From an uncultured Alphaproteobacteria bacterium (GTDB lineage: Bacteria > Pseudomonadota > Alphaproteobacteria > HIMB59), in NCBI GenBank assembly GCA_902594145.1, contig CACJLA010000001.1, positions 228,543 to 292,542 of the forward strand: 64,000 bases of DNA, given 5' to 3'. Position numbers and translations under genes: made by a program. Below, in pieces: positions 8,207 to 17,237 of this stretch (the first letter of the stretch is position 1; each line of letters opens with the position of its first letter). The notes under the pieces were generated by a model that was given only the letters and a program-made list of their open reading frames with translations, was not told the DNA's origin and did not search any database.

Positions 8207-9280
8207 TTGTTTAAAAATAAAGTTTTATTTTTTTTAATAATATTTTTTCTATTTACCTTTAGAGCAAATTCAATTGTCTTAGAAACGACTCCTATTAAAT
8301 TAAATTCTCCATGGGGTATGAGCTGGCTAAATTCTGAGGAGCTATTAATTACACAAAAAACAGGAGAAATTTATAAAGTTAACACAAAAAATTTATCTAA
8401 AAGTGAAATAACACATGAAATTCCCTCAACTTTTTTTGGTCAAGGGGGATTGCTTGACATTGTAACTGAAAATAACATTGTATGGATAACTTGTTCGATT
8501 AAAAAAGGAAGAAAATATACAACCGCAGTTTATCGCGCTGAACTTAAAAATAATAAGCTTGTCAACGAAGAACTTATATATGAAGCTCTTCCCTATTTTG
8601 ATAACGGAAAGCATTTTGGTTCGAGAATAGAAATTCTTGATGATTATCTCTTTGTTAGCATCGGTGAAAGAGGTAAAGGAATGATTGCCCAGGACCCTTC
8701 AAATTCTATTGGTTCGATAATTAGAATTCATAAAAATGGAGAATATCCTGAGGATAATCCTTTTTTAACAAATAATGAATGGTTGCCAGAGTTATTTCAA
8801 ATCGGTGTTAGAAACCCACAAGGGATGACATTAGATCCTCAAACAAATTCTATTTATATATCTAATCATGGTCCTAAAGGGGGTGACTTCATTGGAAAGG
8901 TCGTAGGCGGTTCCAATTTCGGGTGGAAAAAAATTGGATGGGGCGGAACCAATTATTCTGGCACTAAAATAGGTGATGGTAATGCATGGGAGCCTGGTTT
9001 TATAAAACCTGATTTTATCTGGGTGCCTTCAATAGCAGTTAGTGGTATAAAATTTTATCAAGGAGAGGCTTTCCCAGAGTGGCAAAATTCACTCTTGGTA
9101 TCTTCTCTCAAATTTCAATATTTGTCTGTGTTGCACAGAAAAGGTAACAAATTCGTAAAAGAGGAAGTTATATTTAAAGATAAAATTGGAAGAGTTAGAG
9201 ATATAGAAATAGATCAATTAGGTAATATTTATATTATTACTGATGAAACAGACTCAAATTTATTTGTTTTAAAACCTTAG
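8207..9280 (+). CDS. Secreted PQQ-dependent sugar dehydrogenase-like protein (GSDH family)
   Basis: The 357-residue protein opens with a lysine-containing hydrophobic signal segment (FFLIIFFLFTF) and continues as a glucose/sorbosone dehydrogenase beta-propeller. Recognisable blades include SPWGMSWLN, GSRIEILDDYLFVSIGERG, GVRNPQGMTLDP and ISNHGPKGGD. This matches the YliI/Asd soluble aldose dehydrogenases, which oxidise sugars in the periplasm with PQQ. No PQQ synthesis genes are in the window, so the cofactor may come from elsewhere in the genome or from the environment. The start is TTG at 8207, 11 nt after the FNR-like gene. Its end overlaps the stop of the convergent FGGY kinase by 4 nt. 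Confidence 0.85.
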   Translation: MFKNKVLFFLIIFFLFTFRANSIVLETTPIKLNSPWGMSWLNSEELLITQKTGEIYKVNTKNLSKSEITHEIPSTFFGQGGLLDIVTENNIVWITCSIKKGRKYTTAVYRAELKNNKLVNEELIYEALPYFDNGKHFGSRIEILDDYLFVSIGERGKGMIAQDPSNSIGSIIRIHKNGEYPEDNPFLTNNEWLPELFQIGVRNPQGMTLDPQTNSIYISNHGPKGGDFIGKVVGGSNFGWKKIGWGGTNYSGTKIGDGNAWEPGFIKPDFIWVPSIAVSGIKFYQGEAFPEWQNSLLVSSLKFQYLSVLHRKGNKFVKEEVIFKDKIGRVRDIEIDQLGNIYIITDETDSNLFVLKP

Positions 9281-10569
9281 CTTTGTTCTCTTTTTGTTAC
9301 TAAGTTTGCAATACCTTTACATATACCTAGGTGATCGTCCTCCACGATAACAGGATCAGCCCAGTTTTTTTCAATCGTTTTTAAAAATTTTTTATTATTT
9401 GCAAAAGGACCTGAGCAAATGATTGGTCCTTTCGATCCTATCGCTTGCAATCCAATCAATGTTTGATTAGCAAGTATTTCAGAAACTAAAGTCTCTGTTC
9501 TCGAGGTCTCAATATCTTGAAAATCAACTTCTTTTTCAGAGTCCTTATAAACAAAACTTGCTTTTTCAATATTTTCAAAATTTTTAATACAAATATCTGA
9601 TGCATTAAGCTCTCTATGATTAATTGAAGATCTACTCTTTTGTTTAATCTGTCTCTCATAAATCTTGCCTGCAGGAAATCTGTAGTTGGGTACTAAATTT
9701 CCAAAACAATCATTGCTAATCATTAAACCTGTTTGTTCAGAAATATTTGCATTATCAGAGCCTAAAGCAAAAATAGTAACCCAAGTACCTGTTGATAATA
9801 TCGAGCAAGGCAATTTTTTATTTAAAAATGCTGAGACTAAAGCTAAGCTTGAGTCATGGGCACCACAATAAACTGATATATTTTGAGTTAAGCCAGTTTT
9901 TTTGGATATATCTTTTCGCAAATTTCCAATCACACTTGCCGCAGATCTAATTGGTGGATATTGTACTTGCGATCCAACACCAAAGGCTTCTAGGCCAACA
10001 AATTCTTTTTGTCTAATTTTCCACAAATCTGAATGGCAACTAGCATAGCTAATTTCACTTACGGTAACACCAGTTAACCAATAGCTCCAATATTGTGGCC
10101 AAAATAAAATTTGATCCACTTTTGCAAACTCTTTGGGAAAATATTTGCTCTGCCAATACAATTGAGCACCTAGATTTAGACCTAGATCCATGCGTGGACT
10201 ACCAGTTAGATCAAATGTTGGTCTGACCTCATCATACTCTGCTTTGAGTTGATCTGGTCCCTCAAATTCATAGTCGAGAACAGGAAGAGCTAATTCTCCT
10301 TTTGTCATCAATGCCATACATGCACCATGTGTTGATGTAAATATTGAGTCAACTATGTATTTTTTTGCAAGGTTGCTCAGAGAATTGATAATAAATTCTT
10401 TTAAGGATTCTATGTCAAAATGAGGATACAAAGAGTCAGTCAAAATAATATTTTCTGTTTGGAAAACTTCTAGCTCTTTTAACTTATGAGAGTCAAATAG
10501 GATGACTTTAGCGTGTGTCTTGCCTATATCTAATACAGCTATATTGTTTCTGATATGAGATTTTTTCAT
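9277..10569 (-). CDS. FGGY-family carbohydrate kinase
   Basis: The 430-residue protein has the actin-like ATPase fold of FGGY kinases: N-terminal phosphate loop VLDIGKTHAKV, the substrate-domain motif STHGACMAL, and the ATP-domain segment STGTWVTIFALG with CGAHDSS just before it. The closest local relative is the rhamnulokinase-like protein at 47994: both share an NxGxQxYW-type segment and ISYxxCHxxLW. It should phosphorylate a ketose or deoxyketose. Its start overlaps the stop of the class II aldolase by 4 nt, so the two form a kinase-aldolase pair acting in sequence. The sugar is not identifiable; rhamnulose- or fuculose-like substrates are the obvious candidates. Confidence 0.85.
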   Translation of the reverse strand: MKKSHIRNNIAVLDIGKTHAKVILFDSHKLKELEVFQTENIILTDSLYPHFDIESLKEFIINSLSNLAKKYIVDSIFTSTHGACMALMTKGELALPVLDYEFEGPDQLKAEYDEVRPTFDLTGSPRMDLGLNLGAQLYWQSKYFPKEFAKVDQILFWPQYWSYWLTGVTVSEISYASCHSDLWKIRQKEFVGLEAFGVGSQVQYPPIRSAASVIGNLRKDISKKTGLTQNISVYCGAHDSSLALVSAFLNKKLPCSILSTGTWVTIFALGSDNANISEQTGLMISNDCFGNLVPNYRFPAGKIYERQIKQKSRSSINHRELNASDICIKNFENIEKASFVYKDSEKEVDFQDIETSRTETLVSEILANQTLIGLQAIGSKGPIICSGPFANNKKFLKTIEKNWADPVIVEDDHLGICKGIANLVTKREQS

Positions 10570-11651
10570 GGAATTTTTTTATTCTGTTTTTGTCGATAAT
10601 GTTCCGCTTCCCAATTCAAAAGAAAGCTAGTTTCATTATCATTTAGATATTGAAGATCTGCATTTTCTGGAATTAAACATAACAAATCATGTACACAGCG
10701 AATTATTTCTAAAGTTCCTCTTAAGGCATCGTTACGAATGATGACCCCCTGCCCAGCTAAAACCACACATGAATTAAATGGTAGAGGAGCCATGGAAATT
10801 TTATTAAGTTTTTCAATTAAATCATCTTCATTTGGATTAAGAACTAGAAGTTTTGGTCCAAGAAAAACTAAAAAATCAGGAAGAAGGACCCCATTTGTGA
10901 GCTTATCAATCCACGGCTGATGAAAAGCGAGATTATTAATTAACTCATCTTCACAAAACTTAAATACAGTTTTTTTTAGATCAACAACTTTATCACTTGA
11001 TTTAATATAACTTTTAACGAAGGTTTTTTTATGTAAATTTTTTAGGCGATCTCGAACATCCTGGTATAAATTTCTTATCTCCTCTAAATCGTTGCCACAA
11101 ACTATGAGACCATGATTTTCAAGTATAAATACATTGTCTTTTGCAGATTTAATCTGCATTAATTTATAACTTAGTTCAACACCAGGCGTAACATAAGGTA
11201 TAAATTTCCAATTAAGATCTGAGAGTATTTCTTCAAATTTCATTTGAGAATTTTTTTGTACGGCTAATGCATTAACATTTATATCATGTGTATGAAAAAT
11301 AAATTTGAAATCAAGAGCAGCATGCATAGGCGCCTCAACCGATGGACGAAGACCCTCTGGTGAAATTTTTAAGTCAATTGATTTTAAAATGTCATCGTAA
11401 GAACAGTTATTGTCTTTGAGAGCATCCTTAATTTTAGAAATACTTACTGGAACCATCAACTCTGAGGAGTGCGCATCAACAAGCCATTTACCAGATGCTT
11501 TTATCCACATTGTATCACCTTCTTTGAGCGAGGTATTTCCACCAGCTGCTTGAACCATAGTTCGATCTAGACCTATAGCTTCGGAGTATTTGAGAAAAAG
11601 TTCATATTCTTTTGCTGGAAAATCATTATCTTTAATAATCATAAAACTCAA
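10566..11651 (-). CDS. Class II aldolase/adducin family protein
   Basis: The 361-residue protein has the class II aldolase core with a glycine-rich phosphate site (QAAGGNTSLKEG), an acidic residue in SVEAPMH, the zinc-binding HTHDIN and a second histidine in ENHGLIVCG. It is longer than stand-alone L-fuculose- or L-rhamnulose-1-phosphate aldolases (about 215-275 residues) and resembles the aldolase half of the aldolase/SDR fusion at 49364 without the dehydrogenase. The C-terminal 130 residues may be an accessory domain of that aldolase type. Translation is coupled to the FGGY kinase (4 nt overlap). It is divergent from galE across 114 nt. It probably cleaves the kinase product to DHAP and an aldehyde; the substrate is unknown. 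Confidence 0.83.
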   Translation of the reverse strand: MSFMIIKDNDFPAKEYELFLKYSEAIGLDRTMVQAAGGNTSLKEGDTMWIKASGKWLVDAHSSELMVPVSISKIKDALKDNNCSYDDILKSIDLKISPEGLRPSVEAPMHAALDFKFIFHTHDINVNALAVQKNSQMKFEEILSDLNWKFIPYVTPGVELSYKLMQIKSAKDNVFILENHGLIVCGNDLEEIRNLYQDVRDRLKNLHKKTFVKSYIKSSDKVVDLKKTVFKFCEDELINNLAFHQPWIDKLTNGVLLPDFLVFLGPKLLVLNPNEDDLIEKLNKISMAPLPFNSCVVLAGQGVIIRNDALRGTLEIIRCVHDLLCLIPENADLQYLNDNETSFLLNWEAEHYRQKQNKKIP

Positions 11652-11765
11652 AAATTATGGCACTTTAAAGTATTTTGAACAATTTAATTTAGCCATATTT
11701 GTAAACTATTTGAAAATAAAAATTATTTCTATGAAATTTTTATGGAGCCATTATAAGGTTAACTC

Positions 11766-12746
11766 ATGAAAATCTTAGTTGTTGGCGGAGCAGGATATAT
11801 TGGTTCTCATATGGTCAAACGATTTCAAGATACTGATCACGAAGTCGAAATACTTGATAACTTGTCAACAGGCTTCGAATTAAACGCTCAAAATTACAAA
11901 TTACATATCTGTGATCTATCTAACAAAGATCTTGTTTACCAAATTCTTAAAGAAAATAAATATGAAATAGTAATGCATTTTGCCTCTTACATAAATGTTG
12001 GAGAGTCTTATTCTCAGCCTAAAAAATATTATAAAAATAATGTAACAAACACTCTCAATCTTCTTGACTGTATGATAGATCTTAAAATCTTGAATTTTAT
12101 ATTTTCCTCTACTGCTGCTGTATATGGTGAACCACAAGATATACCAATTACGGAGGCTCAAAAGATATCTCCTGTTAATCCATACGGAAATACAAAAGCA
12201 ATTGTAGAGAAAATTTTAAAAGATTATGACGAGGCCTATGGTCTTAAATATATTTCATTGAGATATTTTAACGCTTGTGGAGCTCACATAGATGGAACAA
12301 TTGGAGAAAGACACAACCCTGAAACACATCTTATCCCTCTAATTTTACAAGCTGCTTCCGGTCGAAAAAAAAATTTTACTATTCATGGAGATGATTATGA
12401 CACAAAAGATGGAACGTGTATTCGTGATTATATTCATGTAATGGATCTAGCTGAAGCTCACCTTTTATCATTGGAAGATTTAATTAAAACTCAAAATTCT
12501 GAAATTTACAATATTGGCAATAACCAAGGCTTTAGTGTGAAAGAAATAATAAGAATAGCTGAGACTGTTACTAATACTAAAATACCTTATGAAATTGCAG
12601 GTAGAAGAAAAGGTGATCCCGCACAATTAATAGCTGATAATAAAATAATTATGGAAAAACTTAATTGGTCTGCTAATTACTCAGATTTAAATACCATTAT
12701 AAAAACCGCTTGGGAGTGGGAAAAACGCCTCTCTAAATCTAATTAA
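11766..12746 (+). CDS. galE: UDP-glucose 4-epimerase
   Basis: This is an extended short-chain dehydrogenase of 326 residues with the NAD motif VVGGAGYIGSHM at the N-terminus, the catalytic Ser in FSSTAAVYGEP and the Tyr-x3-Lys in NPYGNTKAIVEK. The C-terminal GRRKGDPAQLIAD is typical of GalE. It interconverts UDP-galactose and UDP-glucose, the last step of the Leloir pathway, and can also supply UDP-galactose for polysaccharide synthesis. The rest of the Leloir set (galT, galK) lies downstream in the same direction after a galactoside importer. About 100 nt separate galE from the importer, so it may have its own transcript. The start is ATG after TAAGGTT, a weak ribosome site. Confidence 0.95.
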   Translation: MKILVVGGAGYIGSHMVKRFQDTDHEVEILDNLSTGFELNAQNYKLHICDLSNKDLVYQILKENKYEIVMHFASYINVGESYSQPKKYYKNNVTNTLNLLDCMIDLKILNFIFSSTAAVYGEPQDIPITEAQKISPVNPYGNTKAIVEKILKDYDEAYGLKYISLRYFNACGAHIDGTIGERHNPETHLIPLILQAASGRKKNFTIHGDDYDTKDGTCIRDYIHVMDLAEAHLLSLEDLIKTQNSEIYNIGNNQGFSVKEIIRIAETVTNTKIPYEIAGRRKGDPAQLIADNKIIMEKLNWSANYSDLNTIIKTAWEWEKRLSKSN

Positions 12747-12805
12747 AACTTATATTTTTAATTTTTATTAGTAGGTAATTTTTAGTATATTCCACTCATA
12801 ACAAT

Positions 12806-12833
12806 ATTACCTTTGATATCTCAAATTGGTAAT
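12806..12833 (+). promoter_or_regulatory. Nested inverted repeat just upstream of the binding-protein ribosome site
   Basis: ATTACC pairs with GGTAAT and, inside it, TTTGA pairs with TCAAA around a 4-nt loop, with a TT bulge on one side. The structure ends 3 nt before the AGGAGG of the galactoside-type binding-protein gene. It could be a leader hairpin that protects the mRNA 5' end or a repressor operator; no cognate regulator gene is in the window. The region is AT-rich, so chance is possible. Confidence 0.4.
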
Positions 12834-12849
12834 TGTAGGAGGAATAAAA

Positions 12850-14091
12850 ATGAGAAAAATCTTAGCTATATTAATTTCTGTAGCCAGCTTGGGTTATTCT
12901 TCTGCTTTTGCAGGCACGCTGGTAATTAACACAGACTTGACTGATCCAGCTCCGAAGGCCGCATTTGATTGGGCCTTTAAAAAGTTTCAAGAAGAAAATC
13001 CTGATGTGACTATCGAGGTAAATAATTTTGACCACGAGGGTTACAAGCAAGCAATCAGAAATTTTTTAACCACTAGCCCACCTGACGTTTTTAATTGGTA
13101 TGCAGGAAATAGGATGTTGCCATTTGTTCGAGCAGGACTTGTTGAAGATGTGTCAGACATATGGTCAGATTCAGGATGGGTTGATGGGAATTTAACAGAA
13201 GGAATGTCTCACGCCAAAAAACCGATGACAATTGGTGGAAAGCAATGGGGTATCCCATACACGTATTATCAATGGGGAGTTTACTACAGAAAAGATCTTT
13301 TCACAATGAACGGTATTTCTGTTCCAACTACATGGGATGAGTTTGTCGCTGCTTGCGCAACATTAAAAGCAGCAGGTATAACTCCAATTACCATAGGATC
13401 AAAATATCTTTGGACAACCGCTGGTGTATTTGACTACTTAAATTTGAGAACTAATGGATATGAGTTTCATATGGCACTAACTAAAGGAGAAATTCCATAC
13501 ACTGACCCTAGAGTTCATGCAGTATTTGATAAATGGGATGAATTAGTAAAACCCGGATACTTTCTAGAAAACCATGCTTCTTTAGCTTGGCAAGAAGCTA
13601 TAGCACCGATGGTAAATGGTGAAGCTGCTATGTATGTGATGGGTAACTTCTCAGTTCGTTTATTTCAAGAGGGGGGTTTATCAGACTCTAATCTCGGTTT
13701 CTTCCAGTTTCCAGAAATAACACCAGGTCTCCCAATGGCAGAAGAGGCACCAACTGATACCATGCATATTGCTTCAGGTGCAAAAAATAAGATCGATGCT
13801 AAGAGATTTTTGATCTTTTTAAGTAGAGCAGATGTTCAAGAAGAAATGAATAAAACACTTGGACAATTGCCGGTTAATAGTGGCTCAAAAGTTAACAGAG
13901 ATCCATATCTTGAGGCTGGTTTAGAAATGCTTAATAATGCATACGCTATGGCCCAATTTTATGATAGAGATGCACCGGCAGAGATGGCATCTGAGGGCAT
14001 GAAGGGTTTTCAAGAATATATGGTTAATCCAGACAGAAGAGATAAAATTCTTGAGCGTTTAGAAAAAGTACGCCAGAGAGTTTATAAATAA
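12850..14091 (+). CDS. CUT1 sugar ABC transporter, periplasmic substrate-binding protein
   Basis: This is a family 1 extracellular solute-binding protein. I take the ATG at 12850, not the track start at 12826, because AGGAGG sits 7 nt upstream and the product then begins with a proper signal peptide (MRKILAILISV, cleavage near SAFAG); this gives 413 residues. Visible family features are TDPAPKAAFDWAFKKF near the N-terminus, GIPYTYYQWGVYYRKDLF in the hinge region and NGEAAMYVMGNF. It delivers a sugar to the two permeases that follow. The adjacent GH4 alpha-galactosidase and galT/galK suggest alpha-galactosides such as melibiose or galactosylglycerol, or galactose. The stop is followed by a strong hairpin. 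Confidence 0.92.
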   Translation: MRKILAILISVASLGYSSAFAGTLVINTDLTDPAPKAAFDWAFKKFQEENPDVTIEVNNFDHEGYKQAIRNFLTTSPPDVFNWYAGNRMLPFVRAGLVEDVSDIWSDSGWVDGNLTEGMSHAKKPMTIGGKQWGIPYTYYQWGVYYRKDLFTMNGISVPTTWDEFVAACATLKAAGITPITIGSKYLWTTAGVFDYLNLRTNGYEFHMALTKGEIPYTDPRVHAVFDKWDELVKPGYFLENHASLAWQEAIAPMVNGEAAMYVMGNFSVRLFQEGGLSDSNLGFFQFPEITPGLPMAEEAPTDTMHIASGAKNKIDAKRFLIFLSRADVQEEMNKTLGQLPVNSGSKVNRDPYLEAGLEMLNNAYAMAQFYDRDAPAEMASEGMKGFQEYMVNPDRRDKILERLEKVRQRVYK

Positions 14092-14102
14092 TCAACTTAA
14101 AT

Positions 14103-14127
14103 TGGGGTGGTCTAGATTACCACCCCA
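14103..14127 (+). terminator. Intercistronic hairpin between binding protein and first permease
   Basis: The sequence TGGGGTGGT, 7-nt loop, ACCACCCCA forms a perfect 9-bp GC-rich stem 11 nt after the binding-protein stop, followed by a pyrimidine-rich TTTCTTTC. It is the most stable structure in this operon by eye. It may act as a partial terminator or as a 3' mRNA protector, giving more binding protein than permease, as known for other sugar importers. The permease GTG start is only 9 nt beyond the stem. Confidence 0.8.
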
Positions 14128-14136
14128 TTTCTTTCA

Positions 14137-15054
14137 GTGCCGAACTCAAACCAATTTATCTACAGAAGGTCTTCATGGTGGAAGCGTAATCAGCAAAGAC
14201 TAACACCATGGATTTTTTTATTTCCAGGTCTATTGCTCTTTTTAGTCTATGTGATCTGGCCAATTTTTAACTCTTTATATATTTCTTTATTACAATGGGA
14301 CGGCTTATCTCCTGCAATTTATATAGGAATTTCAAATTACATAGAATTATTAGATGATGAGTATTTTTATATTTCATTAATGAATAATCTAAAGTGGCTA
14401 ATCTTTTTTATGTTAGCTGTTCCTATTGGATTAGGTTTAGCTATATTTTTAAATCAAACTATTTTTGGGATAAGATTAATTAAATCTCTTTTCTTTTTTC
14501 CTTTTGTGATTTCTCAAGTAGTAATTGGAATCATATTTTCTTGGTTTTACAATCCTCGTGGTGTTATAGGACCCTTCCTAGATAAAATTGGTCTTAGTAA
14601 CTACGCTATCTTAGCAGATGAGAATTTTGCTACCTATGGAATTATCTTTGCAGGAATTTATCCACAAATTGCATATTGTATGATTTTGTATTTAACAGGA
14701 TTAAACAATCTCAATACTGATCAAATTGAGGCAGGAAGAATGGATGGTGCTAAAGGCCTTTCTCTATTCAAAAATATTATTTTGCCTCAATTGAAACCAG
14801 CTACTTTTCTTGCAATTGTCGTAACTGTGATTGGATCTTTAAGAAGTTTTGACATGGTTGCAATTATGACTCAAGGAGGCCCTTACGGTTCTAGTAATGT
14901 TTTAGCTTATTATATGTTTGAGACTGCTTTAAGCGAGTATGGGTATAGGATGGGATATGGCTCTGCAATTGCTGCAGTTTTATTTACTATAATGATGTTC
15001 TACATATTATTTTTTATTTATCGAATGTACCAAAGTGAGAAAAAAGGGTTATAA
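14137..15054 (+). CDS. CUT1 sugar ABC transporter permease, MalF type
   Basis: The 305-residue inner-membrane protein has about six hydrophobic segments, the first at FLFPGLLLFLVYVIW. The cytoplasmic EAA loop that docks the ATPase is clear: EAGRMDGAKGLSLFKNIILP. The C-terminal FDMVAIMTQGGPYGSS is typical of MalF-type subunits. The start is GTG at 14137, just past the intercistronic hairpin, with no good Shine-Dalgarno, which would limit its translation relative to the binding protein. It pairs with the permease beginning immediately after its stop. The operon has no ATPase; the MsmK-type ATPase at 25861 is the likely partner. Confidence 0.92.
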   Translation: MPNSNQFIYRRSSWWKRNQQRLTPWIFLFPGLLLFLVYVIWPIFNSLYISLLQWDGLSPAIYIGISNYIELLDDEYFYISLMNNLKWLIFFMLAVPIGLGLAIFLNQTIFGIRLIKSLFFFPFVISQVVIGIIFSWFYNPRGVIGPFLDKIGLSNYAILADENFATYGIIFAGIYPQIAYCMILYLTGLNNLNTDQIEAGRMDGAKGLSLFKNIILPQLKPATFLAIVVTVIGSLRSFDMVAIMTQGGPYGSSNVLAYYMFETALSEYGYRMGYGSAIAAVLFTIMMFYILFFIYRMYQSEKKGL

Positions 15055-15906
15055 ATGTTTCCAATTCCTATTCAAAAAAGACCATTAATCAATAGAGTTT
15101 CTTACAAAATACTAGTTCCAGTATCTTTATTTATTTGGTTGATCCCACTATTAGGCATAATGCTCACCTCTATTAGAGGTTTGGGAGATATCACAGCAGG
15201 AAACTATTGGGGCATGCCAAGTGAATTTTTGTTGTTTACTAATATCAAAGAAGTGTTTCAAAATACACCGATGTTGACTTATATAATCAATAGTTTCAAA
15301 ATAACTATTCCGACAGTTATAGGTGCAGTAACTATAAGCTGCATGACAGGGTTTGCTTTGGCATCTTATAAATTTAAAGCAAACCTATTTATATTTTTTA
15401 CATTTATTGCCGGCAATTTTGTTCCCTTTCAAATTTTAATGATACCAGTAAGGGACCTCACTTTCCAAATGGGTTTGTATGATACAGTAACTGGATTAGT
15501 TTTATTTCATGTTGCCTTTCAAACAGGCTTTTGTACTTTATTTATGAGAAACTTCATAAAAGCTCTACCAAATGAGCTATTTGAAGCTGCAAGAATAGAT
15601 GGCACATCAGAGTTTAATATATTTCTAAAGATAGTTGTTCCTTTAACGAGGCCAGCTATTGCTGCTTTATCAGTTTTAATTTTTACCTTTATTTGGAATG
15701 ATTTTTTTTGGGCAACTGTTTTAATACAAGGTCAGCATGCAATGCCAATTACAGCAGGTTTAAAATCTTTAAATGGTCAATGGGTAACTGTCTATCACCT
15801 TCTATCTGCTGGATCTATTATGGCAGCTGTGCCTCCTGTGATTATGTTTTTTTTAATGCAAAAACATTTCATAGCTGGTCTTACCTTGGGTGCAAGTAAG
15901 GGATAG
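15055..15906 (+). CDS. CUT1 sugar ABC transporter permease, MalG type
   Basis: The 283-residue polytopic inner-membrane protein has an EAA loop EAARIDGTSEFNIFLKIVVP and the C-terminal signature FIAGLTLGASKG typical of MalG-type subunits. It starts at the ATG immediately following the stop of the MalF-type gene (TAAATG), indicating tight coupling. It forms the translocation pore with that protein for the putative galactoside. GH4 alpha-galactosidase follows 2 nt later, so uptake and hydrolysis are in one transcript. Confidence 0.92.
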   Translation: MFPIPIQKRPLINRVSYKILVPVSLFIWLIPLLGIMLTSIRGLGDITAGNYWGMPSEFLLFTNIKEVFQNTPMLTYIINSFKITIPTVIGAVTISCMTGFALASYKFKANLFIFFTFIAGNFVPFQILMIPVRDLTFQMGLYDTVTGLVLFHVAFQTGFCTLFMRNFIKALPNELFEAARIDGTSEFNIFLKIVVPLTRPAIAALSVLIFTFIWNDFFWATVLIQGQHAMPITAGLKSLNGQWVTVYHLLSAGSIMAAVPPVIMFFLMQKHFIAGLTLGASKG

Positions 15907-15908
15907 AA

Positions 15909-17237
15909 TTGCCTAAAATTTCTTTCATAGGCGCGGGGAGTACTGTCTTTATGAAAAGTATTTTGACAGACATTTTATTAGAGTCAGAATTAAATTCATC
16001 TGAAATTTTTCTTCATGATATTGACCTGAAAAGATTAAAAACATCTCAAATCGTAGCCGACAATATATCCAGATCTCTTAAATCTACTGCATCAATCAAA
16101 GCTACATCAGATCGAAGAGAAGCACTAAAAAATGCTGATTTTGTTATTGTTATGATACAAGTCGGTGGCTATAAACCCTCTACTGTAATTGATTTTGAAA
16201 TTCCAGCTAAGTATGGTCTTCAACAAACAATCGCAGATACATTAGGTATTGGGGGGATCATGCGTGGGCTAAGAACAGTTCCTGTTCTAGTAGAAATTGC
16301 CCAAGATATGATCGAGTTGTGTCCAAGGGCATTGATGCTTCAATATGTAAATCCTATGGCAATTAACTGCCTCAGCTTATCTCACTTTGTTCCTGAACTT
16401 CGCTATGTTGGGCTTTGCCATTCTGTTCAAGGTACAGTAGCCGATCTTGCTAGAGATATAGGAGAAGACCTCAGCAAAATTGAATATGAATGTTCTGGCA
16501 TCAATCACATGTCATTTTTTACAAAATTTGAAAAAAAATTAGATAATGGTTCAAAGGAAAATCTTTATCCTAAAATTTACCGGGCTGGGGAGGCAGGAAA
16601 TTTTGGTACCAACGGGGACGACTGTTCAAACTATGTTAGATATGACGTATTAAAAAAACTTGGTTATTTCGTTACAGAGTCCTCTGAACATTTTGCTGAA
16701 TACACACCTTGGTTTATAAAAAATCAGCAAAAAGATTTAATTTCAAAATATGATATACCAATTAATGAATATATCCGACGTTGTGAAAAGCAAATTGAAG
16801 AATGGGAAAATCAAGAAAAGGAATTACTAAGTAATCCTCAAACAGAATTTAACAAATCTATGGAGTATGCCTCTAGAATAATTCTATCTATGGTAACCGG
16901 AGCTAAGGATACTATTTATGGAAATGTGCTTAACAAAAATTTTATACCTAATTTACCTCATAACAGTTGTGTCGAAGTTCCTTGCATAATTCAAAAAAAT
17001 GAGCTGACCCCTCAAGCTGTACCCCCCTTGCCTATGCATTTGGCAAATCTAATTCAAACTAATATTAATGTTCAACAATTAACCGTTGAAGCTCTTAAGA
17101 CACTTAAGAAAGAAACAGTTTATCATGCTGCAATGCTAGATCCACATACAGCTGGAGAGCTAAACTTAGATCAAATTTGGAAAATGGTTGATGAGTTAAT
17201 CGATGCTCATGGCCCAATGTTACCTAATTTTAAATAA
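15909..17237 (+). CDS. melA: GH4 family alpha-galactosidase (MelA-like)
   Basis: This 442-residue cytoplasmic GH4 enzyme uses NAD+ and a divalent metal. The Rossmann motif is at the very N-terminus (ISFIGAGSTVF). The segments IQVGGYKPSTVIDFEIP, QTIADTLGIGGIMRGLRT and YVNPMAINCLSL follow the MelA alpha-galactosidase subgroup closely. Metal-site Cys and His are present in GLCHSVQG and SGINHMSFF. It would release galactose from melibiose- or raffinose-like sugars after import. The start is TTG at 15909, 2 nt after the permease stop, with AAGGGA as the ribosome site. Its stop overlaps galT by one base. Compared with the GH4 pair at 28811 and 38305, this one is clearly a separate subgroup. Confidence 0.9.
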   Translation: MPKISFIGAGSTVFMKSILTDILLESELNSSEIFLHDIDLKRLKTSQIVADNISRSLKSTASIKATSDRREALKNADFVIVMIQVGGYKPSTVIDFEIPAKYGLQQTIADTLGIGGIMRGLRTVPVLVEIAQDMIELCPRALMLQYVNPMAINCLSLSHFVPELRYVGLCHSVQGTVADLARDIGEDLSKIEYECSGINHMSFFTKFEKKLDNGSKENLYPKIYRAGEAGNFGTNGDDCSNYVRYDVLKKLGYFVTESSEHFAEYTPWFIKNQQKDLISKYDIPINEYIRRCEKQIEEWENQEKELLSNPQTEFNKSMEYASRIILSMVTGAKDTIYGNVLNKNFIPNLPHNSCVEVPCIIQKNELTPQAVPPLPMHLANLIQTNINVQQLTVEALKTLKKETVYHAAMLDPHTAGELNLDQIWKMVDELIDAHGPMLPNFK

